Position numbers and translations under genes: made by a program. Under the pieces are notes generated by a model. The model saw only the letters and a program-made list of their open reading frames with translations. It did not search any database and was not told the DNA's origin. Positions 30,595 to 33,584 of a DNA stretch of 33,584 nucleotides are shown piece by piece (position 1 is the first letter of the stretch; each line of letters starts with the position of its first letter). Source of the stretch: Candidatus Saganbacteria bacterium (GTDB taxonomy: Bacteria > Margulisbacteria > WOR-1 > O2-12-FULL-45-9). The stretch spans positions 1-33,584 of the forward strand of contig JABMSE010000033.1 in assembly GCA_013204645.1 (NCBI GenBank), given 5' to 3'.

Positions 30595-31716
30595 ATGGCA
30601 ATGTCAAAAACAGCAAAGGTAGGGCTTCTAGCGATAATAGCACTGCTGGCTTTGTCGGTTGTGATCATCTGGAAAACGGATATTTTTATGATCAGTAAGG
30701 GCTATGATTTAATTGGTTCGTTTTATGATATCGAAGGGTTAACCATTGGATCGGAAGTAAGATACCGAGGGTATACGGCGGGAAAGGTTATGAAAATTGA
30801 TCCTGGCCCTCAGGCGATTGTCCTGAATGCTATAATTGAAAAAGATGTCCATTTTCCTTCTGATTCTACCCTGCGTATTTCCTATGATGGCATTGTTGGG
30901 CAAAAATTCTTAGAGATCAGGCCTGGCTCCTCCGAGGTAGCCTACCAGCCCCCAAATGTCTTGTATGGTAAAAAGACCGCTTCAATTGTTGATTTTGTGG
31001 ATCTCGCATCCCAAAACCTTGAAGAAACAAAGGAGATCTTGGCAAATGTATTGGCTATGGTTGGTGACCCGCAGTTGCATCAGGCCATTACTAATACCAT
31101 TTTAACGGCGAATAGAGTAGCACTTGATATTGAGGCGCTCACCCAAGAGTTGCGTGCAACCAATAATGGGATTCAGCAAATTGTAGCTGATCCAGAATTC
31201 CAAGAAAACGTAAAACAAACTATGCAAGAAACCAAAGAAACACTTGAGGGAGCTAGTAATTTCTTCAAATCTGTAGAGCAAACTCAAATTCGCACATCGG
31301 CCGGAGTAGAGGTTGGTACTCGCTATAATTCAGTGCGCGGCGATATTGATATTCTTCAGGGCCCTAAAAATTATTTTAGGTTGGGAATAGGGGAGGGTCC
31401 AAACCCCGACGTAAGCTTGTTGGATGTTTTATTTAATTCCAAGATTAATAAAGACTTTGGTTTTAGGCTGGGAGTAATAAATAATCACATTGGTGGTGGA
31501 GTTGCCCTTTATTCCTCAAAGGGAGCGGTGGTGCGTGGCGATATTTATGATATAAATAATCCGCGACCGAACTGGCCAAAAGTTCGTCTGGGCTATGAGC
31601 GTCAAATGGTGGATTATTTAGACTTAACAGTTGGAGCGGATGACATCCTTAACGAAGGAGCTAGAAACTTCTCCCTTGGTATAAGGGTTAAATCGCCTGG
31701 CGATGTAATTTATTAA
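30595..31716 (+). CDS. mlaD: MlaD-like MCE protein with strand-rich C-terminal extension
   Basis: Substrate-binding MCE component of the Mla system. 373 residues, about twice E. coli MlaD. N-terminal membrane anchor (about 8-27); MCE domain (about 35-125) with FYDIEGLTIGSEVRYRG and ISYDGIVGQKFLEI; a helical stretch (about 131-226) rich in Thr/Glu/Gln; then about 230-373, a series of eight to ten short amphipathic strands (SAGVEVGTRYN, DFGFRLGVINNH, GGVALYSSKGAVVRGDIYD, VRLGYERQMVDYLDLTVGAD, ARNFSLGIRVKS). The C-terminus looks like a small barrel. A one-piece MlaD reaching an outer-membrane barrel is known for Veillonella parvula, and this fits that type. AGGAGG 8 bases before the ATG. MlaA, MlaB and MlaC genes are not in the window. 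Confidence 0.88.
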   Translation: MAMSKTAKVGLLAIIALLALSVVIIWKTDIFMISKGYDLIGSFYDIEGLTIGSEVRYRGYTAGKVMKIDPGPQAIVLNAIIEKDVHFPSDSTLRISYDGIVGQKFLEIRPGSSEVAYQPPNVLYGKKTASIVDFVDLASQNLEETKEILANVLAMVGDPQLHQAITNTILTANRVALDIEALTQELRATNNGIQQIVADPEFQENVKQTMQETKETLEGASNFFKSVEQTQIRTSAGVEVGTRYNSVRGDIDILQGPKNYFRLGIGEGPNPDVSLLDVLFNSKINKDFGFRLGVINNHIGGGVALYSSKGAVVRGDIYDINNPRPNWPKVRLGYERQMVDYLDLTVGADDILNEGARNFSLGIRVKSPGDVIY

Positions 31717-31803
31717 TCTTAAAAGACCAAATATCTCTGCAAGATTTCGCCTTCTTGATACGATTATACCTATGTAAGCGTCCCATTTTTTACTTTCCCC
31801 TAT

Positions 31804-31845
31804 CTACTATCTAATCAGTGGATAAGTTTAGAAATTAGAAAGTAG
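31804..31845. promoter_or_regulatory. Inverted repeat just before the SLT-protein gene
   Basis: CTACTATCTAAT (31804-31815) faces ATTAGAAAGTAG (31834-31845), matching at 11 of 12 positions across an 18-base centre. It ends one base before the ATG at 31847 and would hold that codon against a hairpin, which favours the later ATG at 31880. It could be an operator or an mRNA stem; no clear -10/-35 pair was found in 31717-31846. Confidence 0.45.
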
Positions 31846-31879
31846 GATGTTGGGATTAAAAAAGAGGAGTCACACCAAG

Positions 31880-32680
31880 ATGACCAGCGTATCAGGTGCC
31901 TTTGTAAGATATGAATCGCCAGTTTCTACGAGCCAAACCGAGGCTAGTGCGCCTCTTTATGCCCAAGCCACCCCCACGCCCAAATATGCGGCGCTGTCAG
32001 AGCGGATAGCTCTGGGAGAACAAGATGGGAAAATTGCCCTGATTCAATCTGCTAAAGAGGTATTCGGGGAAGAAATACACGAGTTAGATGCTTCCTTTAC
32101 CGCACTAATTTTAGCTTTAATGTGGCAGGAAAGCACTTGGGGAGAAAATGCTGGAGCAGAGGCATCCAAAGAGGTTTTAAGTAAGCGTGGCATAGGTCTT
32201 ATGCAAATGCGGCCTAAAACTTGTGTTGAAATGCTGATCAGAATGGATAAAGAAGCCTGGACAAGCCTGGGTATTGATCCTGAAGGTGAATTGTGTGCTA
32301 AGTTGGAGCTTATAGGAGATTTGGAGTACCAATCTCGCAGGCAGCCAACAGCCGAGGCAGCCCAAGCAGTAAGTACCCAATATTATGCAGCCATTGCTGA
32401 AGCTGAAGACATAATCTTAGATGAAAGTTTGCTTAATGATAAACAATTTAATGTAGCCATTGGTACCTATTATATGTCGTATTTGCTGGATCGGTTTGAT
32501 GGTCATGAGCATGCCCAGGAAGTGGCTATATTGGCTTATCATAGGGGAGAGTACTATTCGAGATTAACCGATACTCAAGCTGTGTTGGATCATAGTTATG
32601 TTTTAGATATTATTGAGTATCAAAACTTACTTGAGTTGCAACTTACGCAGGCTTCCCAAGACACTCGACAAATGCTTTAG
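31880..32680 (+). CDS. Transglycosylase SLT-domain protein without visible signal peptide
   Basis: 266 residues from the ATG at 31880, chosen because GAGGAG lies 10 bases upstream; the ATG at 31847 would add 11 residues but has no spaced Shine-Dalgarno. A Pro/Ala/Ser-rich N-terminus is followed by a lysozyme-like SLT domain: ALILALMWQESTWGENAGAE gives the catalytic Glu, then RGIGLMQMRPKT (the family's G-L-M-Q motif), NVAIGTYYMSYLLDRF and ILAYHRGE (the A-Y-N/H-x-G motif). The domain would cleave peptidoglycan glycan strands between MurNAc and GlcNAc. No signal peptide is seen with either start, so export is unexplained. It stands alone after the Mla operon. Confidence 0.78.
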   Translation: MTSVSGAFVRYESPVSTSQTEASAPLYAQATPTPKYAALSERIALGEQDGKIALIQSAKEVFGEEIHELDASFTALILALMWQESTWGENAGAEASKEVLSKRGIGLMQMRPKTCVEMLIRMDKEAWTSLGIDPEGELCAKLELIGDLEYQSRRQPTAEAAQAVSTQYYAAIAEAEDIILDESLLNDKQFNVAIGTYYMSYLLDRFDGHEHAQEVAILAYHRGEYYSRLTDTQAVLDHSYVLDIIEYQNLLELQLTQASQDTRQML

Positions 32681-32727
32681 GGAGATAAAACCCCTTAAAT
32701 AGCTTTAAATACCCCTAGATTTTCGCC

Positions 32728-32775
32728 CACCCTCTACTTCGCATAATATATCTTATGTCAAGTTAGTAGAGGGTG
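32728..32775. terminator. Large hairpin after the SLT gene, possible terminator
   Basis: CACCCTCTACT (32728-32738) pairs perfectly with AGTAGAGGGTG (32765-32775). The loop can fold further (CATAA with TTATG). A short T run follows some 6-10 bases later, so termination is possible but not classical. It may equally be a dispersed inverted-repeat element. The intergenic gap 32681-32998 otherwise holds only the 37-bp repeats listed next. Confidence 0.5.
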
Positions 32776-32865
32776 ATGATTAGCGATTTTTAGGCTTTTT
32801 CATGCGAAAAACAACATCACCCCCCGGTTGTCCACAGAGGTTATATACACTAATCGACACCAATC

Positions 32866-32987
32866 GTGCCAGGCACAGCTTATTTTACGAAGGATTCCTT
32901 GCGTGCCAGGCACAGCTTATTTTACGAAGGATTCCTTGCGTGCCAGGCACCAGTCAAATCCCTCACGAAACGAGCTGTGCCTGGCAC
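32866..32987. repeat. 37-bp tandem repeat with GTGCCAGGCAC palindromes
   Basis: Two exact 37-bp copies (32866-32902, 32903-32939) and a partial third (from 32940) each begin with the palindrome GTGCCAGGCAC. A reversed copy of the first 15 bases (AGCTGTGCCTGGCAC) lies at 32973-32987, so the outer copies could form a long hairpin. Units are contiguous, with no spacers, so this is not CRISPR. The pattern fits REP-type palindromes moved by RAYT transposases; no such transposase gene is in the window. Confidence 0.85.
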
Positions 32988-32998
32988 AGTTGTACGTT

Positions 32999-33466
32999 TT
33001 AGTGTGGCGTTATTAAGCTTGCTTCTTTTTCCAACGCTGTTAGATCAAAGGAGAATACTAATGATTCTGCTTTGCCGGTATGTGAAGCTCCTTCATGGCT
33101 CCTTAGGAGTTCAAAGGATAAATTATCTATACCCATCCAGATTAATGCATCTTTTATTAAAAATGGAAGTGGCCGAAATAGGTGTGCAGCAAGAATGTCC
33201 CCATTTGTCGTTCTCCAAACATATCCTCTGCAAGTGTGCATTCCTGTCATTTTTATCTGTCTAAACCGATGTAATTGGGCTTTGGGAACAAAAACCACGG
33301 CACTGTCTTCAGGTAGTATAATTGTATCACCTCTAAATTGAACAACTCCGTGATAGGTTATTTTTGTGGGTGGATATCGACTTTCGAGCACATAGGGAGC
33401 AACGAAACGACCTAGTGTTTTTGTTAGGGTTATTAATCTTTGCATTCTTAAAATACTTGCTGCCAT
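32999..33466 (-). CDS. Unrecognised protein, possibly 5'-disrupted
   Basis: 155 residues from the ATG at 33466; no known family recognised. It is basic, with helical N-terminal residues (SILRMQRLITLTKTLGRFVA) and a strand-rich middle (GDTIILPEDSAVVFVPKAQL). No Shine-Dalgarno precedes the ATG. The same frame stays open for 24 codons upstream (encoding ...KKLPLPEIFNRKGRYRFN) until TAG at 33539-33541, and another frame is open from there to the window edge (REKYQILAHPIDTQSV). This suggests the real gene may start further out and be frameshifted, or that the ATG was missed in assembly. It converges on the repeats and the SLT gene. Confidence 0.5.
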   Translation of the reverse strand: MAASILRMQRLITLTKTLGRFVAPYVLESRYPPTKITYHGVVQFRGDTIILPEDSAVVFVPKAQLHRFRQIKMTGMHTCRGYVWRTTNGDILAAHLFRPLPFLIKDALIWMGIDNLSFELLRSHEGASHTGKAESLVFSFDLTALEKEASLITPH

Positions 33467-33584
33467 GTTAAACCTATATCGTCCCTTTCTATTGAAAATT
33501 TCAGGTAATGGAAGTTTTTTGCTAGACTGATTGGGTGTCTATTGGATGTGCAAGAATTTGATATTTTTCTCGTTCGTCCCGATA

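Noticed and set aside
32827..32840. TTGTCCACA as a DnaA box and origin marker
   Set aside because: A single near-match here and another (TTATCCACT) 1 kb away near 31816; no cluster, no dnaA/dnaN and no AT-rich unwinding element tied to them.
32866..32950. Regular repeats as a CRISPR array
   Set aside because: The 37-bp units are directly contiguous with no spacers, only two full copies exist, and no cas genes are nearby.
32866..33264. Plus-strand frames across the repeat array
   Set aside because: They translate the tandem repeat (repeated LFYEGF/PGT phrases) and then run antisense to the minus-strand gene; no independent support.
32999..33584. Minus-strand gene as a transposase or phage remnant
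   Set aside because: No DDE, HUH or integrase motif is visible; the protein simply is not recognised.

Overview
The window reads as a continuous piece of a bacterial chromosome with low-40s percent G+C (estimated by eye) and very tight gene packing. Almost all genes are on the + strand, and many junctions overlap by 1-4 bases (TAATG, ATGA) or more. The organism is clearly diderm. It has an MlaEFD lipid transport set, several signal-peptide proteins that look like outer-membrane beta-barrels, and a PorV-like barrel carrying three SLH domains. SLH-anchored barrels together with this gene mix fit deep-branching diderms related to Cyanobacteria or diderm Firmicutes. My best guess is a candidate phylum such as Margulisbacteria/WOR-1 (Saganbacteria); this is inference from gene style, not a database result.

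Layout. 1-158: GC-rich edge with no assigned gene. 159-1793 (-): gpmI, divergent from secG (1859). A putative mechanosensitive-channel-type membrane protein and three small secreted or barrel-like proteins follow (2091-4696), broken by two terminators and a 224-bp inverted-repeat element. 4724-11338: a shortened dcw (division and cell wall) cluster, mraY-murD-ftsW-murG-murC-murB. 11342-14439: split transketolase (two subunits), dCMP deaminase, prephenate dehydratase. 14544-15285: YtxH / DUF948-like / YtxH trio, with a probable -1 frameshift in the middle gene. 15299-17770: argS and ilvE. 17842-27908: a 2689-residue secreted beta-helix/Ig-repeat protein followed by the PorV-like SLH protein. 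27908-31716: acpS, nnrD, mlaE, mlaF, mlaD. 31880-32680: an SLT-domain protein. 32681-33584: hairpin, 37-bp tandem repeats and an unrecognised minus-strand gene.

How the genes work together. The mur genes and ftsW make lipid II and polymerise septal glycan. The PorV-SLH protein would tie the outer membrane to the wall. The Mla genes would move lipid between membranes, and here MlaD carries a C-terminal strand-rich extension that may reach the outer membrane. The giant protein is probably displayed or secreted at the surface, possibly with help from its PorV-like neighbour.

The most notable signals are: (1) an A AAA AAG slippery heptamer directly before the stop of the DUF948-like gene, with a 29-codon continuation in the -1 frame that ends exactly on the next start codon; (2) several start codons (gpmI, secG, mraY, tkt) with no Shine-Dalgarno and a -10 box only 6-8 bases upstream, implying leaderless mRNAs, with gpmI and secG sharing overlapping -35 boxes; (3) the MlaD extension; (4) the barrel-then-SLH order; (5) a palindromic repeat inserted in frame inside nnrD; (6) the 224-bp inverted-repeat element.
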